A DNA stretch of 41,174 nt from Candidatus Polarisedimenticolia bacterium (GCA_036001465.1 DASYUH010000002.1:1-41174), one strand, 5' to 3'; shown: positions 25,338 through 34,490, counted from the first letter of the stretch. Notes: generated by a model not told the origin, from the sequence alone. Translations and numbers: made by a program.

Positions 25338-27473
25338 TTAGCGCGGATTGCCGCCGAGGAGCCAGCGCGCGCTCGCCTCCAGGCGGCGCGCGGGCATCAG
25401 GTAATACTGCGCGTCACCCAGCTCGCTCTCCGCGACGGGCGGTCTCTGATCGTTGAGGTTCGTGCCGTCGAGGCGGAGCTCGACGTTCCCGAAGAGATAA
25501 CCGATTCCGGCCGACCAGGTGACGTAGTCAGGGGCGAGGGCGGTGTTTCGCTTGTTGAGGAAGCGGCTGCCGACCCAGTTGGAGCGCACGCTGCCGCGCC
25601 AGCCCTCCGCGCGGCCGACAATGAATTCCGTCGCGGCCATGTACCGGGCCGACATCTCGAGCCGCTTGCCGGCGAGCTGCGTCGGCACCCCGCCGAACTC
25701 GGTGACGAAGTCGCGGAACCGCGCGTCGTGCAGGCTGGAAACGAGACGCCATTCGAGGACGGGATGGGGGCGCACCACGGTCGTCAGCTCGATCCCGCGG
25801 AATCGCTCCGTCCCCCCGTTCACCAGCGCCGGCACCCCGCCCACGACCTGGGAGAGCACGAGGTTTTCGAAGTTCATCTGAAACGCGCTCAGCTCGATCG
25901 CGAGCCGGCCGCCCAGGAGGCCGCTGCGCATCCCCCCCTCGAAGCTGACGGCCGTCTCCGGGGCCAGGATCTCCGGGTCGGCGTCCAGGCCGAAGTCGAT
26001 GACGGCCGGTTTGTAGGTGTTGCGGTAGTTCGTGTAGAGGTGAAGGGCATTCGGGCCGCTGCGCCATGCGGTCCAGGTCAGGCCGGCGAACCCTCCCCCG
26101 CGCAGCACGTTCCGCCGATCCTCGCTTTTCACGCGGGTGGACGACAGGAGATCGAGGCTGTCGGTGGTCCGGGACTCGGCCGTGCGGTTCAGGCGGGCCC
26201 CCACCTCGAAGCGCCAGCGCTCGGCGGGGGTCCAGACGACCTCGCCGTACAGGCCGGAGAACTCCCGGCGGTCACGAATCTTGACGGCGGCCTCGTTGCT
26301 CAGGCTGCTCCCCGACGGCGGGGCGTTGCCGTCCAGATCGACGAAGTAGTCGAAGTCTCCTCCGTCGGCCCGCCCGCTCCCGTGCAGGTGATCGAAGCCC
26401 GCGATGACCTCGAGCTTCGGGTCGGGATGGAGCGCCAGGTGGCTGTCGAGGTAGACGTCGAGCGTCGGAATCGACTCGCGGAAGCCGTGCGCGTTCGGAG
26501 ACGCAAGGCTGACGTCCGTCAGGAAGCCGCGCAGCACGTCCTGTCGCGATCGACTGATCGTCAGGGAGTTCGACCAGGATCCGGAATCGAGCTTCCTCTC
26601 GTAGCCGCCGTTGAGCGTGTGCCGGTTCTCGTCGATGTGCGCCCCCGTCATGTTGTGGTTCGCGTCCACCGGCACGAGGGTCGTCAGGCTCGTCCCGACG
26701 CGCGGATGGGGGCTCGCCGGATCCTGTCTCAGGAACAGGCTGTCGACGCCGAAGCGCAGGACACCGTGCTCCATCTGTCGGCTGTTCTGCCAGCGGACGT
26801 GGCCCCGCTCGAAGTCCGTCCGGTCGTCGCTAAATCCCTGGTGCGAGGCGTCCGCTGCGATGGACGACTTGACATCGCCCCAGGACGGCAGGGGAGACGA
26901 CCAGGCGATCGAGCCGCTGTCGTACGAGCCGCCCGCCGTTCTCAGCATGGTCCCGCCGGATCCCGGCTCGCCGTGAACGACGTTGATCACGCCGACGAAC
27001 GAGGTCGCGCCGTAGGACACGGGAGCGGCGCCGCGCAGGATTTCGATCCGCTCCACGTCGGTGAGGTCCAGCGTGACCAGGGACGGGTTGAAGGCGCCGC
27101 CCCACGGGGCCCCGTCGACCGCCAGCAGGAACGCATCGAATTCCCTGAGACCCCAGAATTCCGGGACCGAGCCGGCGGGTCCCCCGTCGCCGCCCGGCGC
27201 GATATCGATGCCCGCGGCGACGAGGAGGGCGCTTCGCAGGTCGAAGGCGCCGCGACGCAGGAGTTCGTCGCGCGTGATGACGGTGACCGAAGCCGGCGTG
27301 GTCTCCACGGGCTCCGGCGCGTGGGTGGTGATGACCTGCACGTGCTCGACCAGGGGGGTAGCCGGCGCCACCACGGGCTGATCGGCGGCCAGTGCGCCGG
27401 CCTCACACATGACCCCTGCGATCATGACGAGTACTGGAACCGCTCGAAGCCTGCAACGGGTTTGGTTGATCAT
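25338..27473 (-). CDS. TonB-dependent outer-membrane receptor
   Basis: The 711-residue protein has a signal peptide (about residues 1-30) and a TonB-box-like segment (VEHVQVITTHAP). A plug domain follows (about 55-165; TPASVTVITRDELLRRGAFDLRSAL, then VERIEILRGAAPVSYGATSFVGVINVV). The rest is a beta-barrel of alternating aromatic strands running to the C-terminus, which ends near ASARWLLGG. It imports a scarce ligand, such as a siderophore, cobalamin or glycan, across the outer membrane with energy from TonB-ExbBD. The ligand cannot be inferred, and no ExbB, ExbD or TonB gene is in the window. GGGGTGA precedes the ATG. It diverges from the OsmC gene. Confidence 0.94.
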   Translation of the reverse strand: MINQTRCRLRAVPVLVMIAGVMCEAGALAADQPVVAPATPLVEHVQVITTHAPEPVETTPASVTVITRDELLRRGAFDLRSALLVAAGIDIAPGGDGGPAGSVPEFWGLREFDAFLLAVDGAPWGGAFNPSLVTLDLTDVERIEILRGAAPVSYGATSFVGVINVVHGEPGSGGTMLRTAGGSYDSGSIAWSSPLPSWGDVKSSIAADASHQGFSDDRTDFERGHVRWQNSRQMEHGVLRFGVDSLFLRQDPASPHPRVGTSLTTLVPVDANHNMTGAHIDENRHTLNGGYERKLDSGSWSNSLTISRSRQDVLRGFLTDVSLASPNAHGFRESIPTLDVYLDSHLALHPDPKLEVIAGFDHLHGSGRADGGDFDYFVDLDGNAPPSGSSLSNEAAVKIRDRREFSGLYGEVVWTPAERWRFEVGARLNRTAESRTTDSLDLLSSTRVKSEDRRNVLRGGGFAGLTWTAWRSGPNALHLYTNYRNTYKPAVIDFGLDADPEILAPETAVSFEGGMRSGLLGGRLAIELSAFQMNFENLVLSQVVGGVPALVNGGTERFRGIELTTVVRPHPVLEWRLVSSLHDARFRDFVTEFGGVPTQLAGKRLEMSARYMAATEFIVGRAEGWRGSVRSNWVGSRFLNKRNTALAPDYVTWSAGIGYLFGNVELRLDGTNLNDQRPPVAESELGDAQYYLMPARRLEASARWLLGGNPR

Positions 27474-27634
27474 GAAATCACCCCCGCTCCCGGGCGCGGC
27501 GCGCCACCAGAATGGTTGACAGTCCGTGGGTTTCGGGTCGGCGGAAATCGTATCATGCCTCGGTGCCGGGGTGCGCCCGGTGATTTCTCGGGATTCGTTG
27601 ATTCACGATATGATACAGGCTTCCAGGAGGACAC

Positions 27635-28075
27635 ATGGCCACGTTCGAGAGAAGCGCGCACGTCGACTGGGAAGGGACGGTCAAGGAAGGCCGCGGAGAG
27701 GTCAAGGCCGGCACCGGCGCCTTCAGCCTGCCGGTGACCTTTCCGGCGCGGGTCGAGGCGCCGGGGGGGAAGACGAGCCCTGAAGAGCTGATCGCCGCGG
27801 CGCACGCCGCCTGCTACGCCATGGCGCTGTCCGGGACGCTGGGGCGCAAGAGCGGGCGGGCCAAGACGCTGCACGTCACGGCCACGATCTCGGCCGAGTT
27901 CGGAGAGGGCGGGCTGAAGATCCAGTCCTCGAGGCTCCAGGCGGTCGCCGAGGGCCTGGAGGGCCTCACCGCGGCGCAGTTTGCGGACGTCGCGAAGGAG
28001 GCCGAGGGACGGTGCCCCGTGTCCAACGCCCTGCGCGGCAGCCTGAAGATCGAGCTGGAAGCGCGCACCAAGTAG
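27635..28075 (+). CDS. OsmC-family peroxiredoxin
   Basis: This 146-residue protein belongs to the OsmC/Ohr family, which reduces organic hydroperoxides in the cytoplasm with a pair of reactive cysteines. Both are present: Cys60 in the helix AHAACYAMALS and Cys127 in EGRCPVSNAL. Arg and Glu residues that position the peroxide also fit (GKTSPEELIAAAHAAC). The overall layout is closer to OsmC than to Ohr. AGGAGGACAC directly precedes the ATG, so translation should be strong. A TATGAT box lies about 25 bases upstream but without a convincing -35. Confidence 0.95.
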   Translation: MATFERSAHVDWEGTVKEGRGEVKAGTGAFSLPVTFPARVEAPGGKTSPEELIAAAHAACYAMALSGTLGRKSGRAKTLHVTATISAEFGEGGLKIQSSRLQAVAEGLEGLTAAQFADVAKEAEGRCPVSNALRGSLKIELEARTK

Positions 28076-28102
28076 TCCGTCAGCCGTCGGAAAGGCGATG
28101 CC

Positions 28103-28795
28103 ATGCGCCCCCGGGCATTGGCCGCAGTCGTCGTCCCGCTGCTCCTCGGGACCCTGGCGTTCTCCGCGGCCGGGGACGAGGTGGGAACCGTCCTGCGCGT
28201 CGTGGACGGCGACACGCTTCAGGTGAGGATCGGCGGGAAGGCGGAAAAAGTCCGGCTCATCGGCGTGGACACTCCCGAGAGCGTCGATCCGCGCCGGCCG
28301 GTGCAGCATTTCGGCAAGGAGGCTGCCGAGTTCACGCGTCGCCTGGCGTCGGGCAGCCGGGTCACCCTGCGAGCGGAGGACGGGGCGCCCGGGCGCGACA
28401 AGTACGACCGTCTCCTGCGATACGTGTTCCTTCCCGATGGCAGGCTGCTGAATGCGGAAATCATCCGGCTGGGGTACGGGCATGCCTACACCCGGTATCC
28501 CTTCTCCCGCATGAAGGAGTTCAGGGCGTACGAGAGGCAGGCGCGGGAAAACGGACTGGGGCTCTGGGCAGGCGGCGCCCGGGGGGAGCGGCCCGCCGTC
28601 TCGCAGCCGCCGTCTTCAGTGCGAAGGGAGATCTATGTCGGCTCGCTGCGCGGGAGGGTCTATCACCGCCCGGGATGCGTGCGGGCCGGAAGGATCGATC
28701 CCGACAACCGGATCGCGTTTGCGGACTCCCGGGAAGCGAGCGCAGCCGGGTATGAACCGTGCAAGCTGTGCCTGCGACGGTCACCCCGGAACTGA
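28103..28795 (+). CDS. Secreted staphylococcal-nuclease-like (SNase) endonuclease
   Basis: The 230-residue protein has a signal peptide (about residues 1-24), followed by an SNase (TNase) domain at 26-155. The catalytic and calcium residues of the family are visible: VVDGDTL (Asp35, Asp37), VRLIGVDTPES (Arg51, Asp56, Glu59) and DKYDRLLRYVF (Arg103). A C-terminal module (about 175-225) has HRPGC and GYEPCKLC, the pattern of a small Ada-like metal-binding or comEA-type tail found on some secreted nucleases. It is likely an extracytoplasmic calcium-dependent nuclease that degrades DNA or RNA. It lies 27 nt after the OsmC gene on the same strand, so they may be co-transcribed. Confidence 0.93.
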   Translation: MRPRALAAVVVPLLLGTLAFSAAGDEVGTVLRVVDGDTLQVRIGGKAEKVRLIGVDTPESVDPRRPVQHFGKEAAEFTRRLASGSRVTLRAEDGAPGRDKYDRLLRYVFLPDGRLLNAEIIRLGYGHAYTRYPFSRMKEFRAYERQARENGLGLWAGGARGERPAVSQPPSSVRREIYVGSLRGRVYHRPGCVRAGRIDPDNRIAFADSREASAAGYEPCKLCLRRSPRN

Positions 28796-28826
28796 GCCCC
28801 CGTGATCCGGAGCCTGCCCTGGAATT

Positions 28827-29927
28827 CTAGGCGCCCGGCTCGATGGTCAGGTCGCCGCTGCCGGTGTCGACTTCGATCTTGATGCGGGCGTCGCCTCGAC
28901 GATAGCCGATCACTTCCTTGTGCCGCACGATCGCCTGGGCGTCCTTGAAGCCCATGTTGATGTCGCCGCTGCCCTGGTCGGCCAGCGCCTCGAACGAGGC
29001 ACCCGCGGCGAGTCGCAGCGTGACGTCGCCCGATCCGGTGTCGGCCTTGACGCGAGTGAGCCGTGCGCCCCGGCTCTCCAGGCGGACGTCCCCCGATCCC
29101 GTGTCGGCCTCGAACGCCTCGATGTCGCCGTCGAGGACGTGCACGTCCCCCGAGCCGGTGTCGACGTCGACGAGCCTCGCGTCCACCGATCGGATGGTGA
29201 CGTCGCCGGAGCCGACGTCGCAGCCGACCTTCTCGCCCTTGAAGCCGGTCACGTCGCAATTGCCGCTGCCGGTGTCGCAGACGAACGCACCCTCCAGGTC
29301 GCTCGCCTTCACGTCACCCGACCCGGTGTCCGCCTTGATCTCCCCTCTCACCCTGGCCAGGGACACGTCGCCGCTCGCGGTGTCGAACACGATCCTCCCC
29401 TCGACGTCGTGGCCTTCGAGAGGGCCGACGTGATTGCGAAACGTCGCGTCGGCAAGACGATGGCGGGGCACCTGCACCTCGACGTCGGCATAGAGCAGCA
29501 CGCCCTGGCTGTCGCTGATCTTCACCCGGTGGCCGTCGTACTCGGTCCTCGTGCTGGATCCTCCGAAGAAGCCTTCCAGGATTCCCCTGCCGCCGGTCCC
29601 GCGGCCGGGGTATCGAATGGTGCTCTCGCGGTCGAGCGGATAGCGGACGCGCAGGGTCGGCACTCCCTTCTCGCTGATCACCCGCTCGAACTTCATGGCG
29701 GTCGCGAGGTTGTCGTTCTCGGCATGGATGGTCGCGATCGCGACGAGGACCGGGCCGGTTCCGGGCGCGACGCGCATGGTGCCGGCGAGGTTCTCCACGG
29801 CGAACAGATTGGCGTCGCCGGCCGGCAGCTCGAGGCGGATGGTCCTCGTGGTCTCGGCCGAAACCTGCGGCGTCGGGAGGGCCAGAGCAAGGACGGACAG
29901 GGCCAGCAGTGCGGAAGACAGTCTCAT
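28827..29927 (-). CDS. Exported DUF4097-type repeat protein
   Basis: I start at the ATG at 29927, which is preceded by GGAGGTCAC, and not at an in-frame ATG eight codons upstream. The 366-residue protein has a signal peptide (about 1-24) and a beta-rich N-terminal half. Nine copies of a D-x-GSGD-like motif (DTGSGDV, DVGSGDV, DQGSGDI and similar) follow, spaced about 20 residues apart through residues 185-364. This is the DUF4097/DUF4098 pattern, which forms a right-handed beta-helix or solenoid in related proteins. Members are widespread in bacteria, often in envelope or stress contexts, and no enzymatic activity is known. The C-terminus (LTIEPGA) shows no anchor. Confidence 0.9.
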   Translation of the reverse strand: MRLSSALLALSVLALALPTPQVSAETTRTIRLELPAGDANLFAVENLAGTMRVAPGTGPVLVAIATIHAENDNLATAMKFERVISEKGVPTLRVRYPLDRESTIRYPGRGTGGRGILEGFFGGSSTRTEYDGHRVKISDSQGVLLYADVEVQVPRHRLADATFRNHVGPLEGHDVEGRIVFDTASGDVSLARVRGEIKADTGSGDVKASDLEGAFVCDTGSGNCDVTGFKGEKVGCDVGSGDVTIRSVDARLVDVDTGSGDVHVLDGDIEAFEADTGSGDVRLESRGARLTRVKADTGSGDVTLRLAAGASFEALADQGSGDINMGFKDAQAIVRHKEVIGYRRGDARIKIEVDTGSGDLTIEPGA

Positions 29928-29990
29928 CGTGACCTCCTTCGTTGCATCCAACGCAATACCCGTGCACCAGGTTCCATGAACGTCAGGCTC

Positions 29991-31259
29991 CTACAACGCC
30001 TCCCCCGTCGGCGGGAGGACGAGCGGCGCCGCCTCGACGGGTGCGGTCCCGACCCGGGACCCGACCCGGCCGAGCATGGCCATGGATACGCAGCCGAACG
30101 CGAACGCGGCGCCCCAGAGAACGCGCGCCCCGAAGCGCTCGAGGATCGCCACTCCGAGCCCCGGACCGATGGTGAAGGCCGCGCTGAACGACATGGTGTA
30201 CAGGCCCATGTAGGAGCCGCGCCGTTCCGGCGGGGCGATGTCGGCCACGTAGGCGCTGCTTCCCGGAAGCAGCATCATCTCTCCAAACGTCCAGATCACG
30301 ACCGTGAGAGCGACCCCCAGCGGGCCCGAGCACAACGCCATGGCGCCGAAGCCGGCGCCGACCAGGAAGGCCCCGAGGGCCAGGGTCCGACGGTGGGTCC
30401 AGTGCGCCGTCCGGAGATTGAGCGGGACCTCGAGCAGGATGATCAGGGCCGTGTTGAGCGTGAACAGCAGGCCGTAGGACGACTCCTTCATGGACAGGTG
30501 GCCGACGAGAAAGAGCGGCATCGAGGCCTCGTGCTGGAAGAAGACGACCAGGATCGGCAGAAGCGCGACCAGGAAGTAGAGCAGGTGCCGGTCCGTCCAG
30601 GCTCTCGGACCGCCGAGGTCGGACCCTGAGGACGGTCCGCGCGAACGGTCGCGGCCCCCTCCCGACCCGGCCGGAGCCGGGTTCCCGGCAGCGAGGTAGC
30701 GTGCGGACAGGACCAGCACGACTCCCGCCGCGAGAGACGACGCCCCGTCCACGTAGAACAGGACCGGGAAAGACACGGAGGCCAGGAAACCGCCGGCGGC
30801 GGGGCCGACGCTCATCCCCAGATTGACGGCCAGACGGGCCAGGGCGAAGGCCGCCTTGCGCCGCTCCGGTTCGACGAACGACGAGAACAGCGTGAGATTG
30901 GCGGGCCGGAACGACTCATTGGTCAACGCCCAGAGGACGGTGATGGCGAGAATCGCCCCGAGAGTGCGCGCGAAGGGGAGTGCCATGACCGTCGCGCCCG
31001 ACAGGAGGAGGGCAGCCTGCGCCACGCGCACGGCTCCCACGCGGTCGCAGAGACGGCCGGACAGGGGGCCCGCCAGAAGCGCCGCGAGGCCGTAGACCGT
31101 GAGCACGAGGCCGGCCTCGGCGCCCGAGAACCCCCGGCTGCGTGTCAGATAGAGCGCCATGAACGGGAGCGCCATCGTCCCCAGCCGGTTGACCAGCGTC
31201 GTCGCCGAGAGGATCCAGACCGTCCGCGGCAGGCCGCGGAGACCCCGCCACGGGTTCAT
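29991..31259 (-). CDS. MFS transporter (12-TM, drug/metabolite efflux type)
   Basis: The 422-residue protein has about twelve hydrophobic segments with the major facilitator signature between helices 2 and 3 (GPLSGRLCDRVGAVRV). A polar central loop of about 40 residues (RYLAAGNPAPAGSGGG... to TDRHLL) splits the two halves. It most resembles proton-driven efflux carriers of small molecules; the substrate is not predictable. It starts 9 nt after the epimerase gene stop on the same strand, so the two are co-transcribed. No ribosome-binding site of note precedes the ATG, which suggests translational coupling. Confidence 0.88.
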   Translation of the reverse strand: MNPWRGLRGLPRTVWILSATTLVNRLGTMALPFMALYLTRSRGFSGAEAGLVLTVYGLAALLAGPLSGRLCDRVGAVRVAQAALLLSGATVMALPFARTLGAILAITVLWALTNESFRPANLTLFSSFVEPERRKAAFALARLAVNLGMSVGPAAGGFLASVSFPVLFYVDGASSLAAGVVLVLSARYLAAGNPAPAGSGGGRDRSRGPSSGSDLGGPRAWTDRHLLYFLVALLPILVVFFQHEASMPLFLVGHLSMKESSYGLLFTLNTALIILLEVPLNLRTAHWTHRRTLALGAFLVGAGFGAMALCSGPLGVALTVVIWTFGEMMLLPGSSAYVADIAPPERRGSYMGLYTMSFSAAFTIGPGLGVAILERFGARVLWGAAFAFGCVSMAMLGRVGSRVGTAPVEAAPLVLPPTGEAL

Positions 31260-31268
31260 GCGCGGTGC

Positions 31269-32174
31269 TTACGCCGGTCGACCGAGAAGGAATCGCAGCG
31301 CCGGTTCAAGGTCCGGATGCCGGAAGCGGTACCCGGAGGCAAGAAGGCGGGCCGGCTCGACCCTCTGGCTCGCAAGGAGGAGGGCGTCGGCCACCTCGCC
31401 GAAGGCAAGCCGGGCGGCGAAGGCGGGCATCGGGAGGAGGGTCGGCCGTCCGAGGACCCGCCCGAGGGTCCCCGTGAACTCGGCGTTGGTGCTGGGGTGC
31501 GGCGCCACCGTATTCACCGGGCCCTTCAGCGTGACGGTCAGGAGGGCATGCTCGATCGCCCCCAGGACGTCGTCCAGGGTGATCCAGCTCATGTACTGGC
31601 GTCCATCCCCGAGTCGGCCGCCCACCCCCAGCCTGAAGGGGGGAAGCATGGTTCGGAGCGCCCCTCCCCTGGGGCTCAGGATGACTCCGAAGCGGTGCTG
31701 CACGACGCGGACTCCCTTGCGTGCGGCCGGCTCGGTGGCCTCCTCCCAGGCACGACAGACCTCGGCCAGAAAGTCCCGACCGGGAGGGGAGTCTTCACGC
31801 AGGACCTCGTCCCCCCGATCGCCGTAGTAGCCGACCGCCGAGGCACAGATGAAGACCCGCGGCGGGTTCGACAGGCGGGCGATGGTATCCGCCAGGAGCC
31901 GCGTGCCGCCGACGCGGCTGTCGCGGATGCGCGCCTTCCTGGCTGCGTTCCAGCGTCCCGGTACGAGGCCTTCCCCCGCCAGATGAACGACCGCGTCCAT
32001 GCCTTCCAGGTCAGCCGCGTCGAGCGCCCCGCGCGCGGGGTCCCACAGGATGGCTGCCGCCCCTGCCGCGGGTCGCGTGCGGACCAGACGGACGACCTGG
32101 TGCCCCCCCGTGCCGAGGGAAGGGACGAGCGCCGACCCGACCAGCCCGGACGAGCCGCTGACCAGGATTCTCAT
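31269..32174 (-). CDS. TIGR01777-family NAD(P)-dependent epimerase/dehydratase (YfcH-like)
   Basis: The chosen start at 32174 gives MRILVSGSSGLVGSAL, the Rossmann nucleotide-binding loop at the very N-terminus, and a 301-residue protein close to the family's usual length. An in-frame ATG ten codons upstream is less likely. Other family features are DAVVHLAGEGL, the SAVGYYGDRGDEVL motif with the Ser/Tyr region, YMSWITLDDV, and a C-terminal DUF1731-like segment (LLASGYRFRHPDLEPAL). This extended-SDR family is related to E. coli YfcH and the plant SulA-like protein, and its reaction remains undetermined. It is transcribed with the downstream MFS gene. Confidence 0.93.
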   Translation of the reverse strand: MRILVSGSSGLVGSALVPSLGTGGHQVVRLVRTRPAAGAAAILWDPARGALDAADLEGMDAVVHLAGEGLVPGRWNAARKARIRDSRVGGTRLLADTIARLSNPPRVFICASAVGYYGDRGDEVLREDSPPGRDFLAEVCRAWEEATEPAARKGVRVVQHRFGVILSPRGGALRTMLPPFRLGVGGRLGDGRQYMSWITLDDVLGAIEHALLTVTLKGPVNTVAPHPSTNAEFTGTLGRVLGRPTLLPMPAFAARLAFGEVADALLLASQRVEPARLLASGYRFRHPDLEPALRFLLGRPA

Positions 32175-32311
32175 GGCCGGAAACCCTACCACAGGTTCGT
32201 CCAATCCTCGGTCCGGCCCGTGGGAGCCGTCCCACGACTCGGTCCAGCGCCAGGTTGCCCGATCTGGCCCCGCGCCCTAAATTGCCTGGGAGCCCTTGCA
32301 TCGAGGTGAGC

Positions 32312-33793
32312 TTGGCAGCGACGACGTCCTTTGGTGGGCCCCCCGGAGCCCGCCGGCTCGCCCTGGAGGGGGCTTTCCAGTCGCTGGCCCAGGGGCTTGG
32401 CGAAGCCTACCTGGGGGCCTACGCCCTCCTCCTCGGGGCGGGCGGACTGGCACTCGGTCTCGTAGCGACGCTGCCCACCGCCGCCACGGCGGCGGCGCAG
32501 GTCCTGGCGCGGAGGGCCCTGACCCGGGCGGGTGGGGCCCGGCGTCTCCTGGCGCGTTCCTGGTCGGCACAGGCGATCGGCTACCTGGCCCTCGGCCTCT
32601 GCCTGCTGGCCTCCTACCCCTGGTCGGTCGTGGCGCTCGTCACGGTGGCCCTGTTCGCCTGGGGCTGTGGGGGGATTGCCGTGCCGGCCTGGACGTCCCT
32701 CGTCTCAAACCTGGTGCCGCCCTCCCGACACGGATGGTTCTTCGGGCTGAGGGGCGCGGCGCAGGCGTGCGGCGTGCTCACGGCCATTCTCAGCGGCGGG
32801 GCGCTCCTGTCGATTCTGACCGCCCGGGGACACGAGGCGCTCGGATTCGTCCTGATATTCGCGTACGCCGCGCTGGGACGCGTCTTCGGCTCGGCTCTGC
32901 TGGCGCGCCTGCCCGAACCGGCGCGGGCGGAGCCGGGACGTCCGCGTCCGGTCGAGCTCAAACCGATCCGCTCCTCACGCAAGTTCCGCCGCCTGTCGAT
33001 CTACCTCTGGAGCCTGCACCTCGCGACCCACGTGTCCAGCCCGTTCTTCGTGCCCTACATGCTGCGGGAGCTCCGATTCAGCTACCTGCTGGTGGGGGCG
33101 CTGATCGCCACACCCGCGATCGTCAAGGTCGCCACGCTCGGGATCTGGGGAAGGCTGGCCGACCGCCTGGGCCCGGGTCCCGTCCTGAGGACGACCGGTT
33201 GGCTGGTCGCACCTGTTCCGGCGCTGTGGCTGGTGTCGAGGAGCCCCTGGTGGATTCTCGCGGCGCAGGTCTATTCCGGCCTGGTCTGGGGTGCCTTCGA
33301 GCTCGCCCAGGCCTCGTCGATCCTGCAGACGACACGCGCCAGGGAGCGGCAGGTTGCCTGGTTCAACGCCGTGGACGGAGGGGTGCTCATCGCCGGTTCC
33401 CTCATCGGCGGCACGGTCGTGAACCTGGTGAGCGGACGGGGAGGACAGGGGTACCTGACGGCAATGGGCCTGTCGACCCTCCTGAGGCTGCTTCCCGCCG
33501 TCGGAATCCTGTGGCGCCTGCGCGGCATCGGGAGGCCCGCCTGGTCGCATCTCATGATGCCCCTGCGCGTATGGACAGTCAGGCCCACGCGCGGCCTGAC
33601 ACTGCGCGTGTGGGAGGGATTTCGGCTGACCGGCTTCCGCCCGGCGCGTAGTTGGCCCGGGCGTGCCGTGCCCGGCGCCGCGCGGCGCGGCCGGCCGACG
33701 AGTGGGATCATCGAAGGCTCCGCGGCGGTCGAGCCGGAGACGGGACGGCCGGTCCCCTCCGTCCTGGAATCCCCCCCGCGGGCCGCGGGCTAG
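32312..33793 (+). CDS. MFS-type membrane transporter
   Basis: The protein has about twelve membrane segments. The first half contains a Ser/Pro-rich loop pattern (VPAWTSLVSNLVPPSRHGWFFG) common in one bacterial MFS subgroup, and the second half begins around KFRRLSIYLWSLHLATHV. GRLADRLGPGPVL is the conserved loop in the second half. The C-terminal 80 residues are hydrophilic, with no clear domain. I place the start at the TTG at 32312, after GAGGTGA at good spacing, giving 493 residues. A GTG at 32306 or a TTG at 32255 are also in frame. The substrate is unknown, and it is unrelated in detail to the minus-strand MFS nearby. Confidence 0.85.
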   Translation: MAATTSFGGPPGARRLALEGAFQSLAQGLGEAYLGAYALLLGAGGLALGLVATLPTAATAAAQVLARRALTRAGGARRLLARSWSAQAIGYLALGLCLLASYPWSVVALVTVALFAWGCGGIAVPAWTSLVSNLVPPSRHGWFFGLRGAAQACGVLTAILSGGALLSILTARGHEALGFVLIFAYAALGRVFGSALLARLPEPARAEPGRPRPVELKPIRSSRKFRRLSIYLWSLHLATHVSSPFFVPYMLRELRFSYLLVGALIATPAIVKVATLGIWGRLADRLGPGPVLRTTGWLVAPVPALWLVSRSPWWILAAQVYSGLVWGAFELAQASSILQTTRARERQVAWFNAVDGGVLIAGSLIGGTVVNLVSGRGGQGYLTAMGLSTLLRLLPAVGILWRLRGIGRPAWSHLMMPLRVWTVRPTRGLTLRVWEGFRLTGFRPARSWPGRAVPGAARRGRPTSGIIEGSAAVEPETGRPVPSVLESPPRAAG

Positions 33794-33871
33794 GACCCTG
33801 TCCGAGCATGGGGCCGGGCCGCGCGCAGTCGCCTGTGTAGAATAGCCGCCACACGGACGAGGAGGGACAAG

Positions 33872-34396
33872 ATGAACAGTTCCCGCGCGAGCTCGACCAG
33901 CGCTTCGATCCGGGTCGCAATGGCCGCCCTGGCGGCGCTCGCGACCTGTTTCGCCCCCGACGCGGTTTTGGGGAGCGGCCCGGCGACCACCCCGGCCGCT
34001 CCGGCAGCCCGGCCTGCCCGGGAATCACGCGCCGCGCTCGACAAGGCCGTCGCCGACTATGTGGGGCTCTACACCCGGACGACTCTCGATCGCTGGAAGG
34101 TCCTGTTCCACCCGTCTCTTGTGGTGGCCTACCCGGGAGAGAATGGAACGGTCAAGGCCCGCGGTCTCGACGAGTTCTTCAAGGCGCAGAAGGACTACTT
34201 CGAGACGGGGCGCGCGATCGGGGAGAGGCTGGAGAACGTCCGGATCGACGCGGGCCGGAGAATCGCCCGGGTGAGCGCCGATTTCGTCTTCGTGGACGAG
34301 GGCCAGGAAAGCCGCGGCAAGCTCGGCCTGCACCTCGTCGAAACCCCGGACGGGTGGAAGATCACGTCGGTCCTCTTCGCGTACGACGAATCCTGA
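33872..34396 (+). CDS. Exported NTF2-like (SnoaL/DUF4440-type) protein
   Basis: The 174-residue protein has a signal peptide with an Ala-rich core (about residues 15-34), an Ala/Pro linker, and a domain of about 115 residues. Its features (LDKAVADYVGLYTRTTLDRW, GLDEFFKAQKDYFETGR, ISADFVFVDE-like strands, then WKITSVLFAYD) match the cone-shaped NTF2-like fold. Such domains bind small hydrophobic molecules or act as simple enzymes; no catalytic residues stand out here. GAGGAGGGAC lies before the ATG, and TAGAAT at 33838-33843 is a possible -10. The stop codon TGA runs into the A-tract that forms the T-tract of a minus-strand terminator. Confidence 0.8.
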   Translation: MNSSRASSTSASIRVAMAALAALATCFAPDAVLGSGPATTPAAPAARPARESRAALDKAVADYVGLYTRTTLDRWKVLFHPSLVVAYPGENGTVKARGLDEFFKAQKDYFETGRAIGERLENVRIDAGRRIARVSADFVFVDEGQESRGKLGLHLVETPDGWKITSVLFAYDES

Positions 34397-34438
34397 AAAA
34401 AAACCGGCGCGGCGACCCTTCAGGCGCCGCCGCGCCGG
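34396..34438 (-). terminator. Rho-independent terminator of the TSP3 gene
   Basis: On the minus strand a perfect 11-bp GC-rich stem (34438-34428 with 34414-34404, 13-nt loop) is followed by eight T residues (34403-34396). It lies 53 bp after the stop of the TSP3 protein gene and ends exactly on the stop codon of the convergent NTF2-like gene. Confidence 0.88.
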
Positions 34439-34490
34439 CCATCCCTAGAACCTTCCCGTCATCGCGCCGCTCTAGAGCGCGATTCGTGCC

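Noticed and set aside
25728-27737. 669-codon plus-strand frame opposite the TonB receptor
   Set aside because: It runs through the receptor's divergent promoter region into the OsmC gene in the wrong frame and contains no domain.
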